Shown piece by piece: positions 44,584 through 55,874 of a stretch of DNA of 64,000 nucleotides. Origin of the DNA: Acarospora socialis (lineage: Eukaryota > Ascomycota > Lecanoromycetes > Acarosporales > Acarosporaceae); assembly GCA_025617375.2 (NCBI GenBank), contig JAMYGW020000006.1, positions 253,001-317,000 on the forward strand, written 5' to 3'. The first letter of the stretch is position 1. Each line of letters starts with the position of its first letter. The notes under the pieces were generated by a model that worked only from the letters and a program-made list of their open reading frames with translations, had not been told where the DNA came from and ran no database searches. The position numbers were made by a program, and so were the translations under genes.

Positions 44584-47500
44584 CTTTCTAAAAATTCAAA
44601 CTGCTTAAGAATTGCAAAGAAAATTCAACTTGATGATGCATTCATCTCATTTTCTTGCAACTATTGTGTCAGTCATGACATTAACTGTTTTGTAATGAAA
44701 TCTTGATCAAAGTGTGACAAATGCATTCATCATAATCATTCATATATCAATGTATCTTGAAAGTCTCTCAACAGAACTCACATTTTGCTCTGAAAGCAGA
44801 TTAACAAAGTAAATGATGAACTGACAGTTAAGCACACTGAACTTACTGTTTTTTTCTTCAAAATCATACATCTTCAGAAAATTCTGAATCAAACAGATTG
44901 TTATGTTGCACAGAAAACTGACTGTCTTGTTGCTGAACTTAATAATGATAATGATGAAACTGATGATGAAAATTCTTTCATTGAGCATTACATACAGCAA
45001 CTCATCAATTCAATGTCTTTATTCTTCTGAAAATCTATTCTTAACTTTTTTCAAAGTGTTGAAGTGTTCTCACACAGTTCTTGAGATTTCTCTTGAGTTC
45101 TTAGATATTTTCTAAGTCATTATATTCTCTTCATTTAACAAGATAATGAACTTTCTCATTAATGAATTTCTTATCTAGAATTAACTGTACTTCATATTCT
45201 TCATTAACTTCAACAGATGTTTTGCTGATCTGAAGTGATATGAACTGATTGTAATGTTGCAACATGAATGCATGAAATACTGAGTGTATTCTCATTTCTT
45301 TAAATAAGTCAAGTTCATAACTTATCTTTCTGATATCTCTTATAATTCTGAAAGATTCTATGCTCTTATAATTTAATTTCTTACTTCTTCATCACATATG
45401 AATGTTATTCATTCTTAAATAGACTTTCTCTTCAATTTAAAATGATCTTGCTGTTGTAACTTGTTCTGTTTGTTGTTTAATTCATACTGTCAGATCTCAG
45501 TGTAGTTTCTTTAACTGTGCAATGTTCATTATTGTCTTTTGACTCTGTGATTCATGCTTTTTAAAATCTCACTATATCTTTGAGTTATAGTCATAGTTCA
45601 CATAGAAAAACATCTCTTTCATGATCTTGTTCTTCACATTGTTGTATACAAACTATGCTGTTAACAACAGCTGTACTCAGTCATTCTGATTTCTATTGAT
45701 ATAGTGTTTTAAATATGTTTTGACTGTTTAATTCATTCATTTGTTCTGTTTATCTGTTTGTGAATAATATGCTGTCAACATTTTATATTTTATTCTAAGT
45801 TCTGCTGTGAACATTTCTCAGAACTTGTTCATAAATAGTTTGTCTCTGTTAATGATAAATTCTTTTGATAGTTCATAATTGTTAATTAATTCTTGCAGTA
45901 TAATATACATCAATACTGATGCTGTCACAGTTTCTTTAAATGAAATAAACATTGTGTACTTGATCAATCTGTTCACTATAGTCAATATATTGTTGAATTT
46001 TATTTTTTATGTCAAATTCTTAAACAGTGATAACTTCATAATGAAGTCTATAATAACTGACTTTCATGATGCATCTGATACATTCAGTTATGTTACTTTA
46101 TTATATTGTTTGTCTCTCTGAATTCTGTTTTTTCAATATGAATTGTATTTAGTGATTATCTTGATGATTTAATTTCTAATATTGTCAATATTGCATTTTC
46201 TCTGTACAAGATTCTCTGTATACTTAACTTTTAGATGTTTTTCAGTTTTGCTGTGATGACACATTTCAATGAGTTCTTTATTCATCAAGAAAACTTGCTT
46301 TATCTTATACATTACTGCTAAGTTCTTTGTTAAAACTCTCTGATCATCTTTGCTCAGAATATTGACATAAATTCACTTTATTTCTTCATAATCAAATTGT
46401 CTGTTCAAGATATCTGCTTTATTATTCTCATTATTTTTCTTATAATGAATTCAGAATTCAAAGTCTGTTAATAACTCTGTTCAGCAAATCTGTCTATGAT
46501 TTAACTGTTTGATCATTGCAAAGTTTCTTAAGTTCTTGTGATCTGTATAGATCTAAATTGACTTGCTTATTTTTGTAAAATAAAATCTTTACTTTTGCAG
46601 TGCTTTCACTATTGCAAGAAGTTCTTTATCATAAATCTCATATTTTTTCTTGAATTTCAATAACTTTCTAGATTGAAACACTATGAATCTTTGTTGATCA
46701 TCTTTGATCTGATACAAACATGTGTTTACTGTGAGATTTGAAGTGTCAGTTTTCAGTACTTTTTTATATACTGAATTGAGTATTCTCAAATGTGCTGTTT
46801 CATTAAAACTTTTCTTTAATATGTAAAATGCATCTTCTTGATCTTGTTCTCAATGTTATTTTTCATTCTTGTGTATCAAACACATTAGCAGTTCAGCAAT
46901 TCTCATATATTCTGATACAAACTTTCAATAATAGTTTGTTAAGTCTAGAAAAACTTGTACTTTCTTGTTCTGTTTTGATGTTAATCAGTTTTTGACTGCT
47001 TGCATTTTTCTTGAATTCTTCTCAATCTGTTCAGATTAAATTACATAATTTAGAAACTCAATTTTCTTGATTTTAAATCTACTCTTTGACTTTTTCACAT
47101 ACAGAGCTTTCTCATTGAGTCACATTAATATTTTACATATATGTTTGCAATATTTCTCAAGCTCTTCTGAATATATCAGAATATTATTGAGATACATGAT
47201 TACAAATCTATCAAAATATTCTCATAAAATGTCATTAATCAGTCTTTAAAAGATGACTGAAGTATTTTTGAGTTTAAATGACATAACTGTGTACTCATAG
47301 TGTTCATATCTTGTTTAAAACATCATTTTTCATTCTTTGTTCTTCTTCATTCTTACTCAGTAATAAGTCTTCTTAAGATTTAAACTTGTGAATTACTTAG
47401 TTTTGCTTAATCAGTCTTGCAACTCTTTTATCAACAATAGAGAATAATTATCTCAATAAATTATCTCATTGAGTTGTCTATAATCAACACATAGTCATTT

Positions 47501-49892
47501 TTTGTCATTCTTTTTCAGTACAAACAGAATTAAATATTCTGCTGATAACTTTGATGATTTTATGAATTCTCTTTTAAGATTTTCATCAAGATAAGTTCTC
47601 ACTTTCTTGAGTTGATTCTCACTCATTGAGTATAGTGACATTCACTTAAATTGTTTTTTGTTCAATAGCAGTATCTCATAATGTCATAATTTATGTTCAA
47701 ATAAACTCATTTCTGATTGCTTCAGAATCTCATATGCATTCTTAACTGTATATATTTCTTTAATAACTCAATTAATCTTAGAGTTCTTTCTGTGCAATCA
47801 CAATATTTTTAGTATTGCATTATACTCAATTAACTTTGTAATGTTGAACATTATCTTCTGTGAGTTTTCAAGAATCAAGACTTTTATACAGATTTTCTCT
47901 CTTATTTTCTCAATGATTTCATTTATCATTTATATGTTAAATGAACAGCACACTCATCATGTCTCTAATTTCAACATATTGACTATTTTGCAGTTCATAA
48001 TGTTACTATTCACTTCAAAGTTCATCAATGCATTGATCTGATGTTCATTAATCTCAATCATGATTTATATTCTGTAATCATTGTTTTTCTTTTGAGACAC
48101 TGTTAGCTTCTTGATCTTTAGTTTCATTGAGAAAGCTTTTCATTTTTTGACTTGTCTGATCATTCAGTTCATCTTTAAAGTTCTTGAAATTATTTAGACT
48201 CTTTTTTAATCATAAAATTCACATACTTTAAACTGTACTGATCAATGTGTTTTTCTGAGTGTAATTGAAGTTCATACTGATTATATTTCATTTGCAACTG
48301 ATTCTCATAGACTCTTACTCTTTGCAAGAATTCAAATGATATATACTCTTTGCTGAAAATTCATCTTTTATTTTTTAGCATGACATATTCTTCAGATAAG
48401 CATATCTTGATCTTGTGACTCTTTGTTTTTTACACAAGAAATTCAGATATCAGTTCATTCTGAATAATTGTTTATATATTTCTTATCAGACTGTTAATTT
48501 CTTTGTATGTTTCTTCTTTGCTTTCTTTCTTGCATTGCACTTTCTGTTTTCAAACTTTTATCTTTTGTTCAAGTTTGTGTTTCTTAAACAGAAGCTTTTC
48601 TTTCTTATATTCTTGACATAGATTCTTGAGATGCTGATATGTTGTCTTCAGTTTTATGTTGACTTTTCATTTGTTGACTTCTTTCTGATTCACATTCAAA
48701 TTCAGTGCTTGTCAGATGCTATCACTGTAGTTTTTTTCTATTTGAATTTCTTGAGTATCAATCTCTTCAATCTCAGTGTTAAGATCTTCTTTCTTGAAAA
48801 GAATAACTAATTCTTTCTCATAAATCAGTCTATTGCATTCATCTTTGTCTTTTTTCTTAAACTTCTGAGAATATCATTCAACTTTATCTTTATTATTCAT
48901 ATACACACAGCATAGATTATCATAACAAGTCATTCAGCTAAATTGATCATGCATTATTTTCTTGATCACAATAGCAGCTTTTTTTCTTTCTTTTTGAGAT
49001 TGATTGCAATTAACTGCAATATGTTCAGATTTTCTGCAGTTATAACACTTTTGCATTTTGCAGTTACTCAGAAGTTTTTCTCTTAAAAATCTTTCTTTCT
49101 TTTCATGTGATGTTTTTTCTGATCATTGTATTGAAGATTGATCTCACTTTATTATGTTGAGATTCATAGAGTTTAAGTATGTTTCTCTCAGATTTTCTCT
49201 ATTGACTTGTTCTGATCATTCTTGAAGTCAATAGTTTTTTTTTTTCATTTATCTTTTTCATTGATGACTATCTATCATGATTATCTTGTTAATTAACTTC
49301 TGAAGATTGTCTGATCTCTTATTTTATGTGATTTTATTTTTGATAGATTTTTTCAAGTCTCAATAGTAAGTTGATGCTAACTGATTCAGATCTCATTGCA
49401 TAAGCATTACAATTTACTGAAACTCTGTCACATATTTTGCTGCAAATTCTTCTTGTTATAATGTGTAAATTTTTTATTTCATTACACATTTTTCATTTAC
49501 TACTCTGAAGATCTTTCTCAGCTTATTTTTGAACTACATTCAGTTTCTGATACATGAGATGTTTTATTCTTTCTTGATATGACTTTTAATCATGAACTTG
49601 TTGAACTGTGATTTAATTCAATCAAATGTTATATTCTTCAGATAGAATGTTGCAAACAAGACTTTGTTAATGTTGTTGTTAAACTTTTTCTGATTGAAGT
49701 TGACATACAGATTAAGTTAAACAAAAAACTGTCTCAAATTACATTGTTCTTCAGTGAAATTTTTCAGTGTCTTGATTTTAGAAACTTCTGTGTTCACACT
49801 GATCATCTTGATCAGTTCAGTGATTGTCAACAATTTTAATTCTGAAATTGTATCTTTCACAGACATCTTTTATATTGTAAGAGTGTTCAAAG

Positions 49893-50233
49893 TGTTACAT
49901 TTCAACTGAGATTTCTCAGTTATAGAACTAGAGATTTGTGCTTGTTGATATAAAGATGTAAAAGATGTTGATAGTTAAATCAGTAGCTTTAAATTGAGTA
50001 ATTAAATGAGTTAAACATGATCAATTTCATAAGAGAATTGATTCTATTATATAATGAGTCTGCTTGTTGATCTTGTTGTTAAGTTCATTGAGACAGCTCA
50101 TTTATGCAATTCATCAAGCTTGCTCATCAAGCTCATCATCAAGCATGTCAAGATGTCATGTGACTGTCACTCAGCAGTCTTTCTTTTATGCTCTTTCTGC
50201 ATAATCTTGTGCATCTATTTCTTGGTTGTAACA
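49893..50233 (-). repeat. 5' LTR of the 44161-50233 chromovirus
   Basis: Begins TGTTACATTT and ends TTGTAACA. It keeps one GG near its right edge. Followed by AATTG and the right half of the Tc1/mariner-type element. Confidence 0.92.
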
Positions 50234-50568
50234 AATTGATGCATAAATGCTGTTGTTATTGCAATATTCAATGATTTTTACATACAATTTACAGCAAAAT
50301 CAACAAAAACTGATGTTTTGTTGCTGTTTCATTGCTAAAACATACTGTTTTTGATAACTACTCATGCAATTGCTTAAAGATATATATGAAAATTGAACAT
50401 TTAATAGATTTATATATAATTCATCATTCTATATACTCAGAATGTCTTTATCAGCTGTGGTTGTGAAGTACTTGCAGTATTTGTGTGTTTTAAGAAATTT
50501 GAGCTTTCAAAAAAAAGAGTGGTTTTCACACGCGTTCTGAACGGAACAGAGTTTTTTCCGGCACTGTA

Positions 50569-50695
50569 GTTCTGGTTTTATCGATAAGCTCGAAAGTTCT
50601 AGCAAGGAAGCTTATTAGCTCGCTCCGTCTTGCTCCTCCTACGCCTTCAACTGTGCGCCTTATATCTGAACAGACTTGTCAGATTGATAGTAGCC
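50569..50695 (+). promoter_or_regulatory. 5' flank of the CHORD gene
   Basis: Only 127 bp separate the right end of the Tc1/mariner-type element from the ATG of the CHORD gene, so the transposon complex lies in or directly beside its promoter. No clear TATA box was seen. Confidence 0.4.
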
Positions 50696-51737
50696 ATGGC
50701 AAACAAGTGCATCCACAAAGGCTGCGGCAAAGTCTTTTCTGATCCTGAAGAGGAATGCGTGTACCACCCTGGACCGCCCATATTCCACGAAGGGCAAAAA
50801 GGTGGGTTACTAGCTATAGTTACCACTCGTCTTTACTATGACCCTATACTAACATATCAGATGGTCGACAGGCTGGAAATGCTGCAAACCCCGAGTCCTA
50901 ACCTTCGACGAATTTTTGTCCATTCCACCCTGCACAACAGGCAAACACTCCACAGTCGACGACACCCCAGCTCCAGAACCAAGTCCAACACAGAACCAAC
51001 CTGCAGAGGCACCCGTACCCGCACCGAAACCCACCTCCACCACCAATGGCGCCGCCCAAGCACCTTCAGCACCGAAACCCCGCCCTCAACAGCCATCCCA
51101 ACCTCCCGCCCCATCACCCGCACCCCCCGAATCCGAGTCCGATGATCCCGACCTAGAAATCCCCGCCGGGATCACATGCCGTCGACGTGGCTGCAACGCC
51201 ACCTACGCCCCCAGTACACCCCGCACAGACGAGCGATGCGTGCACCACCCGGGTCAAGCGCTCTTCCACGAGGGCAGCAAAGGCTGGACATGCTGCAAGC
51301 GGCGGGTGCTAGAGTTCGACGAGTTCATGAAGATCGAAGGGTGCAAGACAAAACCGCGACATCGATTCGGGCGCAAAGAGGGAAAGAATGAAGGCGGTGG
51401 GGAGGAGGTGGTGGAGAGCGTGCGGCATGATTTCTATCAGACGTCGACGTCGGTCATTGCGGGGTTGTATCTGAAGAAGATCGATAAGGAGAAGGCGAGG
51501 GTGGAGTTTGAGGGGCAGAGTGTGAGGTTGGATCTGCTGACGGCGGAGAGGAAGAGGTATAAGGAAGTTGTGCCGCTGTTCGCGCCTATCGATGTGGAGA
51601 AATCGAGTTTTAAGGTCATGGGCACGAAGCTGGAGTTGACATTGGCTAAGGCTGATGGGAGCAGTTGGCCGGTTTTGAGGAGTGATGAGAGGGTGACGGG
51701 GGAGATTATACAGGTAGGGAAGCCGGGCAGAGCATAG
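50696..51737 (+). CDS. CHORD and CS domain protein (RAR1/CHP1 type co-chaperone), about 323 aa
   Basis: Exons 50696-50801 and 50872-51737 join in frame across a 70-bp intron with a CTAAC-like branch point. The start has context AGCCATGGC. The first CHORD domain (about 1-60) has C5, C10, C21, H24, H31, C39, C40 and C55, a zinc-binding pattern. A proline-rich linker (about 62-125) follows, then a second CHORD (about 137-200) with the matching C-x4-C, C-x2-H and C-C pattern, and a C-terminal CS (p23-like) domain (about 215-310) with V-R-H-D-F-Y-Q and V-x-V-x-x-F-blocks. Proteins with this layout act as Hsp90 co-chaperones together with SGT1. Length is normal. It starts 130 bp from the transposon block and is intact and unmutated. 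Confidence 0.93.
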
Positions 51738-51914
51738 CGATGTGATACGGTCATATAGCACACCGAGATTAGAGCAGCCGCAAGCCAGTGTGTGTATCAT
51801 TTGAGAGCTAATAGCTGGGCAACCATCATAGAATTCGGACAAACCATCACTGATATTCGCTAGAATGCTGGCTCATTCATAACTCCAATAATGTTCCGCA
51901 CGCGAATACTCCTT

Positions 51915-53183
51915 CTATTCCATACCCTCCATCAGCTCCACTCGATCAAGCACCATGCCCCTTCTCCCTATAAACTCGCGCAGTTCCTCCCACTCCTTGC
52001 CCTCCTCTTCTCCTCTCCTCCAAGGTTCCTTGAAGCCCCACGCACCAGCCACCTTATCGAGCGCCGCCCTCTCCTCCTCCCTCAACCACCGCTCCCTCAA
52101 CGGCATCCCAGTCGCCCACGTCACACGATCCATCTGATCGTTGGCCGTCGTCACAGCGACGACCCCAATTGTCGCCGTAAAACCGAGATACGCCAGTATA
52201 CCGGCAAAGGCAACGTTCGTAGCCATTGCGGTATCCATACTTTCCTGATAAACTGACAGCTGAGACGCGAGCGTATAGACTGCCACCGGGGCCAGGGCAA
52301 ATCCTGTCAGAGGAGGGACGGCTTTGCGGATGATCTTGGAGCGGTAAAAGGCGGGTGTGCAAACGGTGGTGTCGATGATGGCGAGAGCGAGGGAGAGGTC
52401 CTTCTTTTCGATGGCTGCTGTTAGGGCGATGTCTGCGAGAGACGTAGGGATGGCGGAGGAAGCTTTATTAGGATTCGGGGTCTTGTATTGAGCTGGCGGA
52501 GTGTTGGGTCTGGGAATCGGTTTGCGGGCGTAAAGCATAAAGGCTTCTGGGAGGGTCTCGGGGTGGTCAAGGAGAGTTTGGATGGAGACGTAGGTATTCA
52601 GGATGGCGGGACTGATGAAGACACCGGGATGTTTCAGGATGTCGTGGGCGAGTTTGGAAGTCTCCTCTGTTGCAATACGTCGGTAGTGGGAAGGGATGTG
52701 TTGCGGGGGCAGGGCTTCGGAAACAGCTCGTTGTGACGTATTTCCGTCTAGAGAGAGAAGCGCAGAGACAGGTGTAGTTCCATCTTTAGCTTCTGGAGCA
52801 GGAGTTCCTACCAAAGCTCTAGCGATAGTCTGTAGAGCTTGGAGGGCGCGAAGGGAGTCTTCTTCCGAGACTGTTGTTTCGGTTCTCGAACTCAGCGTAG
52901 CATGAACCTGTTGCCGGAGGGCATGCAGTTGCCGCTTCATCACATCTTCCGTCACGATAGAACTGCTGTCTGATACCCATCGTCGTGTATGAAGATTGAG
53001 CCGTTCTAGAGATACCCCGTGTCCACGCCGTGGTGTGAGGTGCTGTTGCGGCGGCCGCGGGTGGGTTACGGTTCCTACTCGCAGACTGTAGGGTCTGGCA
53101 AAATGACGTCTAGGACTTCTCTCTACCGATATGAAATCGCATAGTTGACATATGTTGCCGGCCCGGTATCCGAGACGCTTCAT
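51915..53183 (-). CDS. Mitochondrial inner-membrane protein, unknown function (422 aa)
   Basis: I do not know an established name. The frame is open from 53201, but the first true ATG is at 53183 with context ACCATGAAG. The N-terminus (M-K-R-L-G-Y-R-A-G-N) is rich in arginine and lacks acids up to about residue 58 apart from D16 and E21, which suggests a mitochondrial targeting sequence. Two membrane segments lie at about 289-310 and 321-347. A conserved-looking soluble tail follows with L-R-E-E-E-R-A-A-L-D-K, A-W-G-F-K-E-P-W and a final M-V-L-D-R-V-E-L-M-E-G block. There is no intron. It is convergent with the CHORD gene (178 bp between stops) and divergent from the verprolin gene, with about 295 bp between starts. 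Confidence 0.75.
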   Translation of the reverse strand: MKRLGYRAGNICQLCDFISVERSPRRHFARPYSLRVGTVTHPRPPQQHLTPRRGHGVSLERLNLHTRRWVSDSSSIVTEDVMKRQLHALRQQVHATLSSRTETTVSEEDSLRALQALQTIARALVGTPAPEAKDGTTPVSALLSLDGNTSQRAVSEALPPQHIPSHYRRIATEETSKLAHDILKHPGVFISPAILNTYVSIQTLLDHPETLPEAFMLYARKPIPRPNTPPAQYKTPNPNKASSAIPTSLADIALTAAIEKKDLSLALAIIDTTVCTPAFYRSKIIRKAVPPLTGFALAPVAVYTLASQLSVYQESMDTAMATNVAFAGILAYLGFTATIGVVAVTTANDQMDRVTWATGMPLRERWLREEERAALDKVAGAWGFKEPWRRGEEEGKEWEELREFIGRRGMVLDRVELMEGME

Positions 53184-53477
53184 GGTTGCAAGGTCGCCCA
53201 ATTGGCGTAGGTACGAAGGCAGTTACCACAAGCTACAGATGGTGGAGAGTGTTGTGGCTCAGCTCAGCTCTACTTACGCGTGCGCACCGCCACAAGTTAA
53301 CTTCACCGCACGGTTGCCTCATGCTATGCACTTTCCTGCATACATGCCAGTTCCCTTACGAACTTTCGATAACTTCTGATCTATCAGTCGCATTTTGGGC
53401 TATTGTAAATGATGTGTTGCTTCAGACGTTGAAGTCATACGAAGTAATTGAGAGGACTTTCCAGGACATACATCAAC
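53184..53477. promoter_or_regulatory. Shared upstream region of two divergent genes
   Basis: About 295 bp separate the start of the mitochondrial protein gene (minus) from the start of the verprolin gene (plus). The region probably holds both promoters. No TATA box or known operator could be assigned. Confidence 0.4.
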
Positions 53478-55087
53478 ATGCCTCAACCTCCACCTCCTCC
53501 TCCACCGCCGCCGCCGATGCCTGGATTCGGAGGAGGAGCGCCACCCCCTCCTCCACCACCTCCCGGTGGACTTTCAAAAGGCAATGCAGCCCTGCCCGTA
53601 CGGCCGCCTCCCGCTGCCAGTAAAGACCGAGTAAGTCTACCAAATGAATTCTGTGGAGCTCCAGCTTCACCTCTCGCTTGCGGAGCTCCAAGTTGGGTTT
53701 CTTCTAGCAATATTGAAGCGGACATTAATGAACTCTGGATCAGGGTGCGCTTCTCACCGATATCACAAAAGGCGCTCGGCTTAAGAAAGCCGTAACAAAC
53801 GATCGGTCTGCGCCTATTATAGGGAAGGAATCTGGGGGTTCTGCAGCTCCATCAATAGGAGGGGCACCACCTATACCAGCGTTTGGGAAGCCGCCTGGAG
53901 GACTCGCACCGCCAGTACCTCAAAACAATGGAGCCAGTCGTGCAAGAAGTAACAGTGATACTGGGGGGAGCAGTGCGGGCGGAGAGAGCGGAGGAATGGC
54001 TACAGCTCCGCAGCTAGGGGGCATTTTTGCTGGAGGGATGCCCAAACTGAAGAAACGAGGTGGTGGGATTGATACAGGCGCAAGTCGAGACTCGTCATAT
54101 ATATCTGACCCAGAGACAACCCGAAGCTCTGCCCCGCGATTACCGCCAACTTCAGCCCCCAAGCCACCGACAGCTCCGAAACTTCCTGCTCTTCGACCTG
54201 TACCAAAGTCGGTCGAGTCCTCACCGCCCTATCCAACAAATCCTCTGGTTTCAAATCTACGAAAGCCTCCACCAAAACCCGCACCGAGACCGGGATCTGC
54301 ATTTTCGATTCGCTCAGCGCAATCCTCACCTGACGTAACTCCACCACGTGCCCCTCCACCTCCACCAGGAGGCTCGAAACCGCCTCCACCGCCTGTATCG
54401 TCTCGCAAACCTTCAACAGCAGCTCCAGCTCCTCCGCCACCACCTGCACCTCCTCCTCCACCATCATCAGCATCGGCACCGCCTGCTCCACCACCGCTTC
54501 CACCAACTGCTTCGAGAATACCATCCAAACGATCCACGCCCCCACCTCCACCTATGTCCTTGCCATCTTCGAACGGGCCCTCTACCCCTTCGTTAGCCAT
54601 GCAAGCAGCCAGAAACGCCTTCGGTAGCGGACAGACATCCCCCGCCGCCCCTCCCCCTCCACCACCACCATCCACGCCACCTTCTCCTCCAAAGTTCACC
54701 GCTCCTCCCGCACCATCCGCTCCACCACCACGACCCTCATTACCACCTTCCGCTCCCACAGCTCCGGTCGCGCCTCCTCCTCCTCCTTCAGCTCCTCCGT
54801 TAACTAGGCCGCAAACGCTGCAAACCATACCACCGAGCAAATTAGCTCTTGATCCGAGCACGTACACACTAACGAATGGCGGTGGACGACCGCAAAGCAC
54901 CAGCCCAGGTCGAGGTAATAGCCCCCTGGGTAACGGTGGCGGCAGGATGTTTCGGATCGACGACGCGAGGTGGAAGTTCCAGGATGAGAGTCAGCTTCCA
55001 AAACCGCGGGAATTTGTGGGTGGACCGAAGAGGTATAGGGCTGGGAGGGGGAGCAGTGTGCCTTTGGATCTCAGCCAGTTTAGGTGA
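53478..55087 (+). CDS. VRP1: Verprolin / WIP-family actin regulator, about 498 aa
   Basis: Exons 53478-53630 and 53744-55087 join in frame across a 113-bp intron with GTAAGT and CAG ends. Start context is CAACATGCC. The N-terminus is a polyproline tract with P-P-P-P-P-P-M-P-G-F-G-G-G. Exon 2 opens with an actin-binding WH2 motif, G-A-L-L-T-D-I-T-K-G-A-R-L-K-K (52-66). A long proline-rich, low-complexity middle with many A-P-P-P-P-P runs (profilin and SH3 ligands) follows. The C-terminus carries the WASP-binding pattern W-K-F near 450, then L-P-K-P-R-E-F and a K-R-Y-R motif. This is the layout of yeast Vrp1 and animal WIP, which work with WASP/Las17 in actin patch assembly and endocytosis. Long open frames on the opposite strand are shadows of its codon bias. 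Confidence 0.9.
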
Positions 55088-55874
55088 TGATGACAAGGTC
55101 CCGACATCACCGGTAGTAGTTGAATGGCTTATGGCTGGGTAGTGGGCGTCGGGAGACAGGCGTCTAATTACGGTGAGAAGAGCGCATGCTGTGGGGATGT
55201 TATTCTTTCTTTGTTCTAGCACGGCTGGCTAGGGTGTCAAGCAGGTAGAAGTGAAAACATTCTTGAAGGCTATCAATGCACGGGTTTTAAACGCGCATAT
55301 GGCTCCATAGGGAAATTTTCACATGACCACATAACCCTCAGCCTTAAGTGGAAATACAATCACAAAGAAGCTGTTGATAGTAACCAGGATATGCCATAAC
55401 ATAGCTCAGCATAGCATAGCATTTGTTATCGCCCAACGACCTGTAAGGGAACCCATCGAATCTAGACTCGTTGCTCGTCTCTATGTCTCTTGGAGGTAAA
55501 ACACCTCAAATTGAGATAACGGAATCACGACGGGAAGAAAGCTGCGGCAATTCGTCTCGCTGGTGATGCATTCCATCCAAACACTATGCGGCGTCACGCC
55601 CAGATTCGCTGAATGTATATCTGATTCCGCCTCTTGTCTCCCACATACGACCATAGACTGTGGACCATTGGGCATCCCGTCCGCTCTGCCATACACAAGC
55701 CACAGATCGGCCGATTAGTAGTTGGGTCGGTGACGACCATCGAATACCGGCTGTTGTATGTTTTTGACTTCTTTTTGTCCTAAGAAATAATGACTCGGAA
55801 GCAGTGAGGTTGTTGAGGGATCTAGAAAATGATGGTGACTACAAAGGAGGAAGCCGAGATTGTAACGACCTCGT
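55088..55874. other. Intergenic spacer between two convergent genes
   Basis: About 790 bp with no recognised gene. A 71-codon minus-strand frame at 55696-55481 has no domain and could be part of the neighbouring gene's 3' end, but this is not supported. A short TAGCATAGCA-type run lies near 55402-55422. Confidence 0.45.

Larger units (their letters stand above)
44161..50233 (-). mobile_element. Chromodomain Ty3/Gypsy copy inside the Tc1/mariner-type element, fossil
   Basis: LTRs of 341 bp each (44161-44501 and 49893-50233) are flanked by a perfect duplication, AATTG at 44156-44160 and 50234-50238. It is a minus-strand element of 6.1 kb with gag sequence near 49870, RT around 47650-47060, RNase H near 46789-46589 (with Y-D-K-E-L-L-A-I-V motif), integrase around 46400-45850 and a chromodomain region around 45250-45160. 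It is broken throughout. It is a separate LTR subfamily from the copies further left, by its U3 half. Confidence 0.93.
43789..50566. mobile_element. Non-autonomous Tc1/mariner-type element (MITE) split by a chromovirus
   Basis: The left end CAGTGCCGGAAAAAACTCTG at 43789 is matched by the reverse complement of the right end at 50566, and both are flanked by TA (43787-43788 and 50567-50568), the hallmark target of Tc1/mariner transposons. The inverted similarity extends about 230 bp inwards, including AAACACACAAATACTGCAA, TGATGAATTATATATA and CTTTAAGCAATT blocks. Without the insert the element is about 700 bp and has no transposase frame. It is naturally AT-rich but retains CC, GG and CG at its ends, so it was not heavily hypermutated. 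The chromovirus 44161-50233 sits in its centre with target duplication AATTG. Confidence 0.88.

Noticed and set aside
1034-50233. Many open frames of 60-118 codons in the AT-rich blocks taken as host genes
   Set aside because: They fall inside LTR-bounded elements and match Gypsy or Copia parts or their antisense shadows, with the same hypermutated composition. Only the recurrent antisense cysteine frames were kept as separate observations.
51309-51842. 177-codon minus-strand frame opposite the CHORD gene
   Set aside because: It lies opposite the CS domain exon, which has clear homology. No domain on the minus strand.
54229-54900. Glycine-rich 223-codon minus-strand frame
   Set aside because: It is the antisense shadow of the proline-codon-rich verprolin gene.
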